Shown in pieces: positions 26,535 to 34,994 of a stretch of 64,000 nt of DNA (position 1 is the stretch's first letter; every line of letters begins with the position of its first letter). The translations under genes were made by a program, and so were the position numbers. The notes under the pieces are model-generated. The model was not told where the DNA came from and searched no databases. It worked only from the letters and a program-made list of their open reading frames with translations. Source of the DNA: Rhizophagus prolifer (lineage: Eukaryota; Glomeromycota; Glomeromycetes; Glomerales; Glomeraceae); contig NQWY01025046.1 of the NCBI GenBank assembly GCA_019425655.1, forward strand, positions 1 to 64,000, written 5' to 3'.

Positions 26535-26581
26535 TGTCATTCCGGAGGAATCTCTTCAGTTTAGATTCTTACAGAATGACA
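26535..26581. repeat. Dispersed palindromic repeat B, copy 1
   Basis: A 47-base fold-back that begins TGTCATTCCGGAGGAATCT and ends GATTCTTACAGAATGACA. The copy at 61917-61963 has the same length and differs at only a few positions. Confidence 0.7.
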
Positions 26582-26630
26582 AAGATTCTGGTAAACTCTT
26601 ATTTATTCTGAAGGTTTCTTTCTTGCAAAG

Positions 26631-26787
26631 CTGCAATAGGGATAGTAGTGGAAATCCTTTTTTGCTTGGACTTCTAATCTTTTGTATGACAAATGTTGAT
26701 GCAAAAAAGATTGCAACGGATAGCCCGACCCGAGCGGATGCCCTTCGAGAGTCTCAGGATGACAAGCGTTGGCGAGGGGATTGCCCA
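26631..26787 (+). repeat. Dispersed intergenic repeat A, copy 3
   Basis: Reads CTGCAATAGGGATAGTAGTG then GAAATCCTTTTTTGC, pairs with GCAAAAAAGATTGC some 60 bases later, and continues GGATAGCCCGACCCGAGCGG. A fragment like repeat B (CTTCGAGAGTCTCAGGATGA) follows at 26743-26762. Translating the minus strand gives a meaningless 61-residue frame that should not be called a gene. Confidence 0.6.
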
Positions 26788-26801
26788 AATCATTCTAAAA
26801 A

Positions 26802-26827
26802 AAACCTCATCTGAAAAGACAAGGTTT
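26802..26827 (-). terminator. Terminator of nadA
   Basis: Arms AAACCT (26802-26807) and AGGTTT (26822-26827), loop of 14 bases, followed on the minus strand by eight T. It lies 7 bases beyond the nadA stop codon. Confidence 0.65.
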
Positions 26828-26833
26828 GTAATT

Positions 26834-27850
26834 TTATTTGATGCTTTTGGAAAGTTCTAGCATGGCTTCAATCGGTTTGAGTGCTTTGAGACGGATTTCC
26901 TCATTCATTATGATTTCCGGAAGTTCATATTTCATACACAGATATAGCTTTTCCAGCGTGTTTCTCTTCATAAAGAAACATTCTGAGCAGTTGCAGCTCT
27001 CGTCAAACACCAAAGCGGGAATCAAAGATTTGTGCGGTGCGCGTTTTCTCATCTCGTGAAGGATGCCTTCTTCAGTCGCAATGATAAACTCTTGGCAATC
27101 ATCTTGTTCTACATAATTCAAAAGCGCGGACGTTGATCCAATGAAATGCGCCAGTTCCAAAACCGGCGTTTCACTTTCCGGATGTGCGATCAGTTTTGCA
27201 TTCGGGTGGTCTGCTAACTGCTTTGCGATACGCTCCATAGAAAATGCCTCGTGCACGATGCAGCTCCCGTCCCAAAGAATCATATCACGACCTGTTTTTT
27301 TGCTGAGATATCTTCCTAAGTTTTTATCCGGCGCAAAAATAATCGGTCGATCTTTTGGTAAAGCATTAATGATCTGTTCTGCGTTGGAGCTCGTTACAAT
27401 AATGTCCGAAGCCGCTTTGGTTTCCGCATTACAGTTGATATAAGTTGCTACCAGTGCATTTGGATATTGCTCACGCATTTTGTTGAGACCTTCCGCCGAA
27501 CAGCCGTCTGCCAAAGAACAACCTGCCAATGTATCGGGAAGAACCACTTTTTTGGTTGGATTAAGGATTTTCGCTGCTTCCGCCATAAAGTGTACGCCAC
27601 AAAAAGCGATCATATCCGCATCGGTTTCCTTTGCCTGTCTTGCCAATTGTAAAGAATCGCCAAGGAAATCAGCGATATCCTGAATCGGACCCGGCTGATA
27701 ATAATGCGCCAGAATAACGGCATTTTTTTCTTTTTTAAGGTCAAGAATGGCTTTCACAAGGTCATCGCCTGTCGGAATCGCAAATTCTTTGAGGTCAAGA
27801 AATCCTTTTACGGGCATATTATTGATTGCAATGTCTAATGTATTTTCCAT
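26834..27850 (-). CDS. nadA: Quinolinate synthase
   Basis: A 338-residue 4Fe-4S enzyme of de novo NAD synthesis that condenses iminoaspartate with dihydroxyacetone phosphate. Cluster-ligand regions are visible: [11 protein letters not shown] (about 83-93), the mid-sequence [10 protein letters not shown] and the C-terminal cysteine-rich [14 protein letters not shown] (about 285-298). The substrate-binding [11 protein letters not shown] is near 48-58. nadB and nadC are not in the window. It is the last gene of the yicC-gmk-nadA group and has its own terminator. Confidence 0.97.
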   Translation of the reverse strand: MENTLDIAINNMPVKGFLDLKEFAIPTGDDLVKAILDLKKEKNAVILAHYYQPGPIQDIADFLGDSLQLARQAKETDADMIAFCGVHFMAEAAKILNPTKKVVLPDTLAGCSLADGCSAEGLNKMREQYPNALVATYINCNAETKAASDIIVTSSNAEQIINALPKDRPIIFAPDKNLGRYLSKKTGRDMILWDGSCIVHEAFSMERIAKQLADHPNAKLIAHPESETPVLELAHFIGSTSALLNYVEQDDCQEFIIATEEGILHEMRKRAPHKSLIPALVFDESCNCSECFFMKRNTLEKLYLCMKYELPEIIMNEEIRLKALKPIEAMLELSKSIK

Positions 27851-27868
27851 TACGTGTTTTTCAAATTT

Positions 27869-28435
27869 TTATTCGTTGATAAAGTTATTAATAATTTTCT
27901 CGACTTCCGCTTTTGCCGTGTCCAAATCTGTATTCACAATAATTTTATCGAAGTGTTTTTGATAAGTCATTTCTTCGCCTGCTTTTTCCACTCTGGTTTT
28001 GATCGTTTCTGCACAGTCGGTGTTTCTTTTTATCAATCTCTGTTCCAGCTCGGCGATGCTTGGTGGCATTACGAAAATCGACAATGCTTTGTCACCGAAA
28101 ATCTCTTTTAGTCGGATTCCGCCTTTAACATCAACATCAAAAATCACGACTTTCCCTTCTTTCCAGATTCTTTCTACTTCGGATTTCAGCGTGCCGTAAT
28201 ATTTGTCGGTATAAACTTCCTCGAATTCTACAAATTCATCTTTGGATATTTTGGTCCTGAATTCTTCCGGTGTCAAGAAGTAATAATCTACTGCATGTTT
28301 TTCTTCGCCGCGCGGTTGTCTTGTGGTGGCAGAAATTGAAAAGCTTAATTGAGGAACTACTGAAAGTCCGTGTTTGACCAACGTTGTTTTTCCACTTCCG
28401 GACGGCGCGGAGAATATGATGACTTTTTCTTTCAA
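27869..28435 (-). CDS. gmk: Guanylate kinase
   Basis: A 188-residue cytoplasmic enzyme that phosphorylates GMP to GDP. The P-loop APSGSGKT lies at 10-17, followed by the GMP-binding SATTRQPRGEE block (about 36-46) and YGTLKSEVE. It sits 18 bases upstream of nadA and 10 bases after a small unknown gene, in one leftward group. Confidence 0.97.
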   Translation of the reverse strand: MKEKVIIFSAPSGSGKTTLVKHGLSVVPQLSFSISATTRQPRGEEKHAVDYYFLTPEEFRTKISKDEFVEFEEVYTDKYYGTLKSEVERIWKEGKVVIFDVDVKGGIRLKEIFGDKALSIFVMPPSIAELEQRLIKRNTDCAETIKTRVEKAGEEMTYQKHFDKIIVNTDLDTAKAEVEKIINNFINE

Positions 28436-28445
28436 AATTTGATTT

Positions 28446-29042
28446 TTAAAATTCTATGTTAAATTGTTTTCTGATGTATTTTAGAATATCTACGAAATCT
28501 TGGAGTTCATCAATATCTGGATAATGTTTCAAATAAGATTCGGGATTGCTATAATCAAATTCATTTTTCTGTTTTCCTGATTGATATTTCACTAAATAAC
28601 CAGTTCCATCTAAAACCTGTATTGCATTTATAGTTTCGAAAACCCAATCTTTTTCTTCTTTATTGTAAACAACTTTACTTTTGTTTTTTTTATATTGAAA
28701 ATATTCTTCTTTGGGCAAAAACCCAATATTTAATGCTCTTAAATTTAAAAATATTTCCTCCAAAGATTTCTCAGATTTTAGAACTGTAATTTGAGGTTTT
28801 ATTTTTTCAAATTCATCTTTGCTGAGTTCTTTTGGTAAAAACCATTGGATCAATTCTGCTTTCCAGATTTTATTTTCTTTATAAATTCTAAAAATTTTTC
28901 CGCTATTATAAATTCCTCCGTCTTTGTAAACTCTTATTTCTGATTCTTTCAATTCAGAAGGAATGTTGGCAAGAGAATCTATATTTTGTGATTTTACAAT
29001 TGCAAATAAGAATATTAATAAAAACTTAAACGAAGAATTCAT
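28446..29042 (-). CDS. Hypothetical secreted protein
   Basis: A 198-residue protein with a clear N-terminal signal sequence (about 1-18, ending VKSQ). The rest is lysine- and glutamate-rich, with no motif or repeat I recognise. It is inserted between yicC and gmk, genes that are usually direct neighbours in Bacteroidota, with short gaps (19 and 10 bases). Its base composition looks more AT-rich than its neighbours, which suggests a later arrival. Confidence 0.65.
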   Translation of the reverse strand: MNSSFKFLLIFLFAIVKSQNIDSLANIPSELKESEIRVYKDGGIYNSGKIFRIYKENKIWKAELIQWFLPKELSKDEFEKIKPQITVLKSEKSLEEIFLNLRALNIGFLPKEEYFQYKKNKSKVVYNKEEKDWVFETINAIQVLDGTGYLVKYQSGKQKNEFDYSNPESYLKHYPDIDELQDFVDILKYIRKQFNIEF

Positions 29043-29061
29043 AAGCTTTTAAAATATATTT

Positions 29062-29919
29062 CTATAGAACATTCAGTGTTTGTTCCTTGATTTTCTCCAA
29101 ATCATCTTTCATCTCGACCACCAATTTCTGAATCTCAGAATGATTGGCTTTTGAACCTAAAGTATTAATTTCTCTTCCCATTTCCTGCGCAATGAAACCC
29201 AATTTTTTCCCATTAAAATCTTCGTTCCTCATCACTTCGAGATAATATTTGATGTGCTGGGAAAGCCGAACTTTTTCTTCAGAAATATCCAATTTTTCAA
29301 CAAAATAAACCATCTCCTGATAATATCTTGTCTCATCAATATTCTCAAAATTCTTAAGCGCAGCCTGATATCTGTCTTTGATCGGCTGGATTCTTTCTTC
29401 TTCGTATTGAGCAACCTGATTGAGATTATATTCTATGTTCTGAACGATTTTTTCTATTTCAACAGCCAGATTATTTCCTTCCGTTTGTCTGAACTCGATA
29501 AATTTAGAAATAGAATTCTCTACAGTTTCCAAAAGAGTTTTCCACTCGTTCTCCTCCAAATCGGAGTTTTTTGTAGACAAAGCATCCGGCATTCTGACCG
29601 CCATTTTCAGCAATTCGAATTCAGGCGCATCAGAACCAACCTCTCTCAATTGATTCATATAATTTTTGACAACATCCTGATTGATTTTGACATCATTATT
29701 ATCCTCAAGACTTTCGCAGTTGATGTAACAATCTACTTTCCCTCTGAGGATTTTATCATTCAGTATTTTTCTGATATCAAATTCTTTTTCTTTGTATCTC
29801 AACGGAATTTTAACATTCAGGTCAAAGTTCTTGCTATTCAAAGATTTGATATCGATTGTAATTTTTTTTCCTTCATAAACAGTCTCAGCGCGGCCGAAAC
29901 CTGTCATAGATAATATCAT
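29062..29919 (-). CDS. YicC/YloC family endoribonuclease
   Basis: A 285-residue protein. The start MILSMTGFGRAE and the C-terminal block LGFIAQEMGREINTLGSKANHSEI are the two family signatures. E. coli YicC is a stress-response RNase acting on small RNAs. Length is normal. It leads the leftward group yicC, unknown gene, gmk, nadA. Confidence 0.94.
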   Translation of the reverse strand: MILSMTGFGRAETVYEGKKITIDIKSLNSKNFDLNVKIPLRYKEKEFDIRKILNDKILRGKVDCYINCESLEDNNDVKINQDVVKNYMNQLREVGSDAPEFELLKMAVRMPDALSTKNSDLEENEWKTLLETVENSISKFIEFRQTEGNNLAVEIEKIVQNIEYNLNQVAQYEEERIQPIKDRYQAALKNFENIDETRYYQEMVYFVEKLDISEEKVRLSQHIKYYLEVMRNEDFNGKKLGFIAQEMGREINTLGSKANHSEIQKLVVEMKDDLEKIKEQTLNVL

Positions 29920-30017
29920 ACGATTCTATATAAGAATGCAAAGATAATTAATTTTGATTCTCCGGATTCAATTTCCTTTTTGAATTAAAAACACAATCAG
30001 AATTCGAAGTATTTCCT

Positions 30018-30025
30018 TATTTTTG
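30018..30025 (+). promoter_or_regulatory. -7 element of lpxK
   Basis: TATTTTTG ends 6 bases before the ATG at 30032, so the message would be nearly leaderless. The -33 region is not recognisable. Confidence 0.4.
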
Positions 30026-30031
30026 CCTCCT

Positions 30032-31057
30032 ATGAAAAGATGGTATCTCTACCCTTTTTCCTTGGGTTATCATCTCGGTACTTCTGTTAGAAACCGGATG
30101 TATGATTGGGGAATTTTTTCTTCTTCGAAATTCAGAACACCAATAATTGGTGTCGGAAACCTGTCGGTTGGAGGCAGTGGAAAATCGCCGATGGTGATGT
30201 ATATGGCAGATTATCTTTCACGTTCGTTCCGGACGGGAGTCCTGTCAAGAGGTTATGGCAGGATTACAAAAGGTTATAAAATCGTGAATTACGAAAGTAA
30301 TTACAAATTGGTTGGTGATGAGCCAATGCAATTGTTCGAGCGATTCCGAAACCGTTTTGTAATCGGTGTATGTGAGGACCGTGTTTTTGGTGCAAAAAAA
30401 ATAATTTCCGATATGGATCTGGACGTGTTGATTTTGGATGACAGCTACCAGCATCGCGCCATAAAACCCGGGATGAACCTTTTATTAACGGATTATAACG
30501 ATCCTTTTTTCAAAGATTTTGTACTGCCGGCTGGTGACCTTCGCGAGAGCAGAAGAGGAAAAAGCCGTGCCGACATCATTATGGTAACGAAATGTCCCGA
30601 TGATCTGACGGAAGAAAAGAAGCAATACTATATCTCAAGAATACGACCGCAACATTACCAGAAAGTATTTTTCTCATCCATTGCCTACGACGAGAATATC
30701 CTCGGAATCAATAAAATGATGCCTGTTAAAAATCTGGATTATTATGATGTTCTACTGATTACAGGAATTGCAAATCCTTCCCAGCTTTTGAAAGAGATGT
30801 CAAAATACAATCAAAAAGTTAAACATCTCCAGTTCAAGGATCATCACAACTTTACCGACGATGACATCAAAAAAATCACTGCAGAATACAAAAAACTGGG
30901 CGAATACAAGGTTATTCTAACCACTGAAAAAGATTATGTCCGCCTAAAAACTTTTGATTATCTTAGGGACAAAATCTATTACTGGCCTATCAACGTAGAG
31001 ATTGACAAGCGAGAAGACTTTAACAAAATCATTCAGAATTATGTTAGAAAAGTTTAA
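30032..31057 (+). CDS. lpxK: Tetraacyldisaccharide 4'-kinase
   Basis: A 341-residue inner-membrane enzyme that phosphorylates the 4' position of the lipid A precursor. The P-loop region GVGNLSVGGSGKSP (about 43-56), the DDSYQHRAIKPGMNLLLTD stretch and a C-terminal VILTTEKDYVRLK motif are all present. I chose the ATG at 30032 over an in-frame TTG at 30023 because the -7 element overlaps the TTG. Its last 17 bases overlap the start of the phosphorylase gene. Confidence 0.95.
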   Translation: MKRWYLYPFSLGYHLGTSVRNRMYDWGIFSSSKFRTPIIGVGNLSVGGSGKSPMVMYMADYLSRSFRTGVLSRGYGRITKGYKIVNYESNYKLVGDEPMQLFERFRNRFVIGVCEDRVFGAKKIISDMDLDVLILDDSYQHRAIKPGMNLLLTDYNDPFFKDFVLPAGDLRESRRGKSRADIIMVTKCPDDLTEEKKQYYISRIRPQHYQKVFFSSIAYDENILGINKMMPVKNLDYYDVLLITGIANPSQLLKEMSKYNQKVKHLQFKDHHNFTDDDIKKITAEYKKLGEYKVILTTEKDYVRLKTFDYLRDKIYYWPINVEIDKREDFNKIIQNYVRKV

Positions 31058-31856
31058 AGAAACTGCGGAATTCATCAAGAATATCATCTCAGAAGTACCT
31101 GATTTTGCAATTGTTCTCGGTTCCGGACTTAGTAAACTCCAGTATGAGGTAGAAGCGATTCATACTTTAGACTACAAAGACATTCCCAATTTCCCTCAAA
31201 CTACAGTTGTGGGTCACGGTGGAAAATTGATCTACGGAATTCTCGAGGGTAAAAAAGTTTTGATGATGAGCGGACGTTTTCATTATTATGAGGGTCATTC
31301 TATCGAAACTGTTACTTTTCCTTTCAGAGTTTTCCATTTGTTAGGAATCAAAAATTTGATTCTTTCCAATGCTGCCGGTGGTGTAAATCCCAATTTCAAA
31401 GTAGCTGATGTAATGATTCTGACAGACCATATCAATATGATGCCGGAACATCCGTTGAGAGGAAGAAATATTGACGAATTAGGGCCTCGTTTCGTGGATA
31501 TGAGCGAACCTTACAATCGTAAGATGATTGCGATTGCTAAATCGATTGCTAAACAAGAAAACATTGACCTAAAAGAAGGTGTCTATGTCGCTTTGACAGG
31601 ACCAACTTTTGAAACACCAGCAGAATACGGAATGGTAAGAGCCATTGGTGGTGATGCCGTTGGTATGAGTACCGTTCCGGAAGTCATTGTTGCAAAACAT
31701 CAGGGAATGGATTGTTTCTGCCTTTCGATTATTACTGATTTAGGCGGGCCTGAAATTTCGTTTGCGGTGTCTCACGAAGAAGTTTTAGAAGCTGCCAACA
31801 AAGCTATGCCCAGCGTCATTAAGGTCGTAAAAGGACTCATAAAAAATTACAATTAA
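31041..31856 (+). CDS. Purine nucleoside phosphorylase (type I)
   Basis: A 271-residue cytoplasmic trimeric phosphorylase that splits (deoxy)inosine and (deoxy)guanosine with phosphate in purine salvage. Motifs: VLGSGLSKL near the N terminus, MSGRFHYYEGHS for phosphate, SNAAGGVNP and GPTFETPAEYGM for the nucleoside. The ATG at 31041 is chosen over an upstream in-frame TTG because it gives the normal N terminus. It overlaps lpxK by 17 bases, so the two are one operon. Confidence 0.94.
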   Translation: MLEKFKETAEFIKNIISEVPDFAIVLGSGLSKLQYEVEAIHTLDYKDIPNFPQTTVVGHGGKLIYGILEGKKVLMMSGRFHYYEGHSIETVTFPFRVFHLLGIKNLILSNAAGGVNPNFKVADVMILTDHINMMPEHPLRGRNIDELGPRFVDMSEPYNRKMIAIAKSIAKQENIDLKEGVYVALTGPTFETPAEYGMVRAIGGDAVGMSTVPEVIVAKHQGMDCFCLSIITDLGGPEISFAVSHEEVLEAANKAMPSVIKVVKGLIKNYN

Positions 31857-31861
31857 ATATA

Positions 31862-31890
31862 AAAAAACCTCAGGAATTCTGAGGTTTTTT
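31862..31890. terminator. Bidirectional terminator
   Basis: Arms AAAAAACCTCAG (31862-31873) and CTGAGGTTTTTT (31879-31890). It serves the rightward phosphorylase gene and the leftward DUF5777-to-DOMON operon, whose stop codons flank it by a few bases. Confidence 0.85.
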
Positions 31891-31891
31891 G

Positions 31892-32644
31892 TTAGTTCTT
31901 GATTATTTTCTCGTAACTCTTCGAGCCGTCTGATTTTTCAAATTCGATGAAATAAACACCTTTTGTTAATTGTGAAACATCGATTGTTGCAGCAGATTTC
32001 TGAGACATAACTTGCTTCCCTGTAGAATCGTAAATTTTCAGAGAATTCGCTTTGTCAGAGTTGCTGAGGTTCAAAACATCTTTTACAGGATTTGGGTAAA
32101 CACCAATTTTCTTTGCAGAAGAATTAGTCTCATCAACAGCGATCAAAGTTGGTGAAAACGTAAGTGTCGCATAATCTTTATTTCCTGCTCCGTGATAAGC
32201 TAAACTCGTAGAAGTTCCTTTACCGTAGAATATCGGAAGAGTACCTGCAGAATTGGTGAAAGCAAAATCACCAGCGCCACCCGCAAGTGTCCTTCTGACA
32301 ACCAGAGTTCTTGTGCCGGAAGCTACTGTATTGGAAAGTTCTGTCCAGTTTTGCGCAGCATCTGCAGACGGTGTTACTCCAACTCCATTGAAAGTGTAAT
32401 CTCTATTTGCAGAACTGTTATAAATAAATCCGTCGGCTCCAGCTTTCATCCCTTCATCACTAAAACCAATTCCCAACCAGCTGGTACTGCTTCCGGTGAG
32501 TGTCATTGTAACATTCGTAGCATCAACATCAATTTTAACACTCATTGAAGTTGTCGGTAAACTTACAGTCCCCGTAGAATACTGTGAAAAAAGCATCCCG
32601 CTAACCAATAGCGGTATGCCTAAAAGTAGATTTTTTTTTGCCAT
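31892..32644 (-). CDS. Surface DOMON-domain protein with T9SS sorting tail
   Basis: A 250-residue protein: signal peptide (1-20), a DOMON-like beta-sandwich (about 22-165; WLGIGFSDEGMKAGADGF, then RTLVVRRTL and AYHGAGNKDYATLTF), and a T9SS type A sorting domain (about 178-250; VYPNPVKDVLNL ... FEKSDGSKSYEKIIKN). DOMON domains bind haem b or sugars. In cellobiose dehydrogenase a Met near the first turn and a His near the last strand hold the haem; M66 and H151 occupy comparable places here, which suggests but does not prove a surface b-type cytochrome. It is the last gene of a five-gene operon, 3 bases after the ankyrin gene. Confidence 0.82.
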   Translation of the reverse strand: MAKKNLLLGIPLLVSGMLFSQYSTGTVSLPTTSMSVKIDVDATNVTMTLTGSSTSWLGIGFSDEGMKAGADGFIYNSSANRDYTFNGVGVTPSADAAQNWTELSNTVASGTRTLVVRRTLAGGAGDFAFTNSAGTLPIFYGKGTSTSLAYHGAGNKDYATLTFSPTLIAVDETNSSAKKIGVYPNPVKDVLNLSNSDKANSLKIYDSTGKQVMSQKSAATIDVSQLTKGVYFIEFEKSDGSKSYEKIIKN

Positions 32645-32647
32645 AAA

Positions 32648-33166
32648 TTAAAGTTTTAGAAGATTGATCATTTCATTATTATTAGATTTCACAGCATATT
32701 CAAATGCTGAGATTCCTAACGAATCTTTTAAAGTCCTGTCCGCTTTATTTTGCAAAAGGATTTTTACAAGTTCGAGATTTCCTCTTTTTACAGCCCACAA
32801 AAGAGGCGTATTTCCAAAAGAGTCCTGAATATTAGGGTCAGCATTTTTGGACAGCATTTTTTCTACAAGCTCTTTATTATAATTGATACATAATGAAGAC
32901 AGCGCTGTTCCTTCGGGACTTACATAATTCAAATCTTTGACATTGTCAATCAGATATTTTGCGACTTCTGTATTACCTCTGTAGCAAGCTAAAATCAAGG
33001 GCGTGAAGCCTCTTTCATTTTTAGAATTAATGATATCCGGATTTTGACTCACTAAGGTTTTCATTTCGTCAAGAGTCCCGTTTCGGGCAATATCAAAAAC
33101 GTTTTTGGTTTGAGAAAAACCTAATCCAAAAATCATTAATGCAATTATTGTAAAATATTGTTTCAT
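32648..33166 (-). CDS. Secreted ankyrin-repeat protein
   Basis: A 172-residue protein with a signal peptide (about 1-18, ending GFSQ) and four ankyrin repeats (about 22-52, 52-85, 86-118 and 119-151), with consensus pieces such as RGFTPLILACYRGNTEVAKY and GNTPLLWAVKRGNLELVKIL. Ankyrin repeats bind protein partners, so it may be a periplasmic chaperone or scaffold for the operon's redox proteins; bacterial homologues near catalase genes protect against oxidative stress. Its ATG overlaps the YceI stop codon (TAATG). Confidence 0.88.
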   Translation of the reverse strand: MKQYFTIIALMIFGLGFSQTKNVFDIARNGTLDEMKTLVSQNPDIINSKNERGFTPLILACYRGNTEVAKYLIDNVKDLNYVSPEGTALSSLCINYNKELVEKMLSKNADPNIQDSFGNTPLLWAVKRGNLELVKILLQNKADRTLKDSLGISAFEYAVKSNNNEMINLLKL

Positions 33167-33708
33167 TATTTCTGGAGTAAAAAGTTATAATTGACATTTA
33201 CATTTTCAGCCACTTTTGCTGCTACCATTTTTGGAATTTTCACTTTATAATCTGCAGTTTTAGCAACAAATTTTCCCTGAACAATAATCTTGTCATCTTT
33301 TAGGTAAACATTAGCAGTTGATTGAACCGTGTTGTCAACACCATGAAAATTCAATGTTCCGGAAATGGTATAAGCTTTTGGTTTTGAGGACAGATCGTTT
33401 TTATTAAAATTCAGGATTTTACCTTTGAAACTTGTCTTTGGATACTTCGCAGATTCAGCATAATTTTCATTAAAATGTTCTTGCATCAGACTGACTTTAA
33501 AATTAAATCCATTGACCATTGCAAGCGAGGCAATATCTCCGGTATCAGCATTCAGGATTGCTGTCGAATTGTTATTCTCAGCATAAACGTCCTCAAATAA
33601 CGGAACCGAAGCTTCGAAAGTAATCTTACCTGTCTTGGTGGAATATTTTTGGGCAAAAGCAAAATTCGTTGCTAGAATTAAGCTTGTTAAAAAAACTAAA
33701 GCTTTCAT
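33166..33708 (-). CDS. Periplasmic YceI family protein
   Basis: A 180-residue protein with a signal peptide (about 1-19, ending FAFAQ) and a lipocalin-like YceI beta barrel: TGKITFEASVPLFEDVYAEN, FKGKILNFNKND and a GTLNFHGVDNTV block. YceI proteins bind isoprenoid chains such as quinones, and some are linked to cytochrome b561 or to stress. Position between a c-type cytochrome gene (16-base gap) and the ankyrin gene (1-base overlap) suggests a quinone- or lipid-linked part in the same process, which is inference. Confidence 0.88.
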   Translation of the reverse strand: MKALVFLTSLILATNFAFAQKYSTKTGKITFEASVPLFEDVYAENNNSTAILNADTGDIASLAMVNGFNFKVSLMQEHFNENYAESAKYPKTSFKGKILNFNKNDLSSKPKAYTISGTLNFHGVDNTVQSTANVYLKDDKIIVQGKFVAKTADYKVKIPKMVAAKVAENVNVNYNFLLQK

Positions 33709-33724
33709 TTTTTCTTTTTTATAA

Positions 33725-34084
33725 TTAGTTTTCAGGCAAACCGTCTGCTTTCCATTTGATAATCATATTGATATTATCCTGAGAAAGTGAACCGCCCTGG
33801 GGCATTTTCAAAGGATCTCCATTGGCTCTTTGGATCCTGTCCAGGATATTGTCAATCGAATTTTTTACTGCTGTATAATCCGTCAAAGGGAAATAGGGAT
33901 TAGAACCTGTTGCGGAATGACAAACCACACAATTATTATCCATTATTGCCTTCACATTTTTGTTGTAAGTAACGATTTCTGTAATTGGTTTTACATCAGA
34001 GATCTCTTCATAAGTTTTTGTATCGCAACTCATTAATACTAGAAATCCCAAAACCGGAACGAATAATTTTAATATATTTTTCAT
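33725..34084 (-). CDS. c-type cytochrome lipoprotein (single haem)
   Basis: A 119-residue lipoprotein: signal peptide with lipobox LMSC (C20 is the likely lipidated cysteine) and one haem-binding motif CVVCH. A probable axial methionine lies in KMPQGGSLSQ near the C terminus, followed by IIKWKADGLPEN, a common ending of Bacteroidota class I cytochromes. It should sit on the periplasmic side of a membrane and carry one electron. An ATG at 34093 directly after the DUF5777 stop would add 3 residues and cannot be excluded. Confidence 0.85.
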   Translation of the reverse strand: MKNILKLFVPVLGFLVLMSCDTKTYEEISDVKPITEIVTYNKNVKAIMDNNCVVCHSATGSNPYFPLTDYTAVKNSIDNILDRIQRANGDPLKMPQGGSLSQDNINMIIKWKADGLPEN

Positions 34085-34093
34085 AATCAGCAT

Positions 34094-34933
34094 TTAAAAA
34101 ACTCTGTAAAGATTAAATCCAAAGAAGAAATGTCCTTTCCCCCAATCACCTGTCGCATTGGTTATATAACCAGTTTCCGTGTTAGCCTGGGAATTACTGA
34201 AGACCAGCTGAAAAACGTGTCCGCCTGTATCAATGTCCATTCCCACAGATAAAGGATTTTTATAGAAATTCTTATCCTCGAAGTTGTAGAAATATTCCGC
34301 ATTGACAGAAACCCGTTTCGATATCTTGTATCTTCCTCCCAGACCTGTCGAGAAGAGATTTTTGGCATCAATCGTTGGTTCGATCAGATTTCTGTGAATA
34401 TAAGTTGGCGTTAACTGCAAAGTCAGATTTTCCGTGAATCTTCTGGAAATTAATAATTGAGATAAGTAGGCAAATCTGTCTGTGAATTCGAGTTTTGGGT
34501 AATCATCTTTTTTAAGTTCCGAATTGATATCCAGAACATTGTAGCCGACAATATCAAACAGTGACTCTTTTTCCTGTTTGAAGAGTCTGTATTTTGCACC
34601 AAACTCATAAGTTTTTTGGTAAGTATGTCTGGAAGCGCTCAAAGCAAGCCAATCTCTTAATCCATAGATTACGCCTAATTTCGTAGTCGCATTGTCAAGT
34701 CCGAAGAAATTTTTGAAACCGTCACTTACATCTCCAAACCTGTGGGAGATATCAAGATAGAATTCTTTTCTTGCAGGTAATTTTGTAGATTGTGCCGTAA
34801 CAACCTGCAATGCTTTGAAACTGGGAGAATAAGGCTCTTCCGTTTTGACAGTATCGATTTCTTTTAACAGATCGTCCTGCGCGTAAGATAAAATCAGAAT
34901 GAATAAAGAGATAAATGATAGAAGTTTTGACAT
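34094..34933 (-). CDS. DUF5777 family outer-membrane beta-barrel protein
   Basis: A 279-residue protein with a signal peptide (about 1-18, ending SYAQ). From residue 50 on it shows alternating strands with aromatic girdles and ends in GKGHFFFGFNLYRVF, the C-terminal aromatic of an outer-membrane barrel. The start matches DUF5777 (FYLDISHRFGDV...FFGLDNATTKLGV). No function is known for the family. It is the first gene of the tight operon, adjacent (0 to 9 bases) to the cytochrome gene, and could be the channel or anchor of the system. Confidence 0.83.
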   Translation of the reverse strand: MSKLLSFISLFILILSYAQDDLLKEIDTVKTEEPYSPSFKALQVVTAQSTKLPARKEFYLDISHRFGDVSDGFKNFFGLDNATTKLGVIYGLRDWLALSASRHTYQKTYEFGAKYRLFKQEKESLFDIVGYNVLDINSELKKDDYPKLEFTDRFAYLSQLLISRRFTENLTLQLTPTYIHRNLIEPTIDAKNLFSTGLGGRYKISKRVSVNAEYFYNFEDKNFYKNPLSVGMDIDTGGHVFQLVFSNSQANTETGYITNATGDWGKGHFFFGFNLYRVF

Positions 34934-34939
34934 ATAACC

Positions 34940-34955
34940 TTTTTATTCAAAATTA
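34940..34955 (-). promoter_or_regulatory. Promoter -7 region of the DUF5777-cytochrome operon
   Basis: The minus strand reads TAATTTTG (34948-34955), an exact -7 element, 14 bases before the start codon. No -33 TTG stands at the normal spacing, which suggests an activator-dependent promoter. The 16 bases TTTTTATTCAAAATTA (plus strand) are identical to those before the adjacent crp gene at 35631-35646. Confidence 0.55.
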
Positions 34956-34976
34956 TGACCTCTTCACAAAAAAAAA

Positions 34977-34994
34977 CGGTGACTAAAGTCACCG
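34977..34994 (-). terminator. Terminator of crp, also a candidate Crp/Fnr operator
   Basis: Arms CGGTGACT (34977-34984) and AGTCACCG (34987-34994), followed by a long T-run on the minus strand, make a good terminator that contains the crp stop codon. The same bases read GGTGA-N6-TCACC, close to the Crp-type site TGTGA-N6-TCACA. The centre is about 41 bases upstream of the expected start of the neighbouring operon. Confidence 0.65.

Noticed and set aside
26603-26814. Two short overlapping frames (both strands) between folB and nadA
   Set aside because: Both are translations of repeat families A and B and carry no protein signal.
29254-29913. A 219-codon plus-strand frame opposite yicC
   Set aside because: Shadow of a well-supported gene; phenylalanine- and isoleucine-rich low-complexity translation.
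31892-32644. Reading the DOMON protein as a definite haem-binding cytochrome
   Set aside because: The Met/His placement fits but is not proof, and DOMON domains can also bind sugars, so I keep it as inference only.
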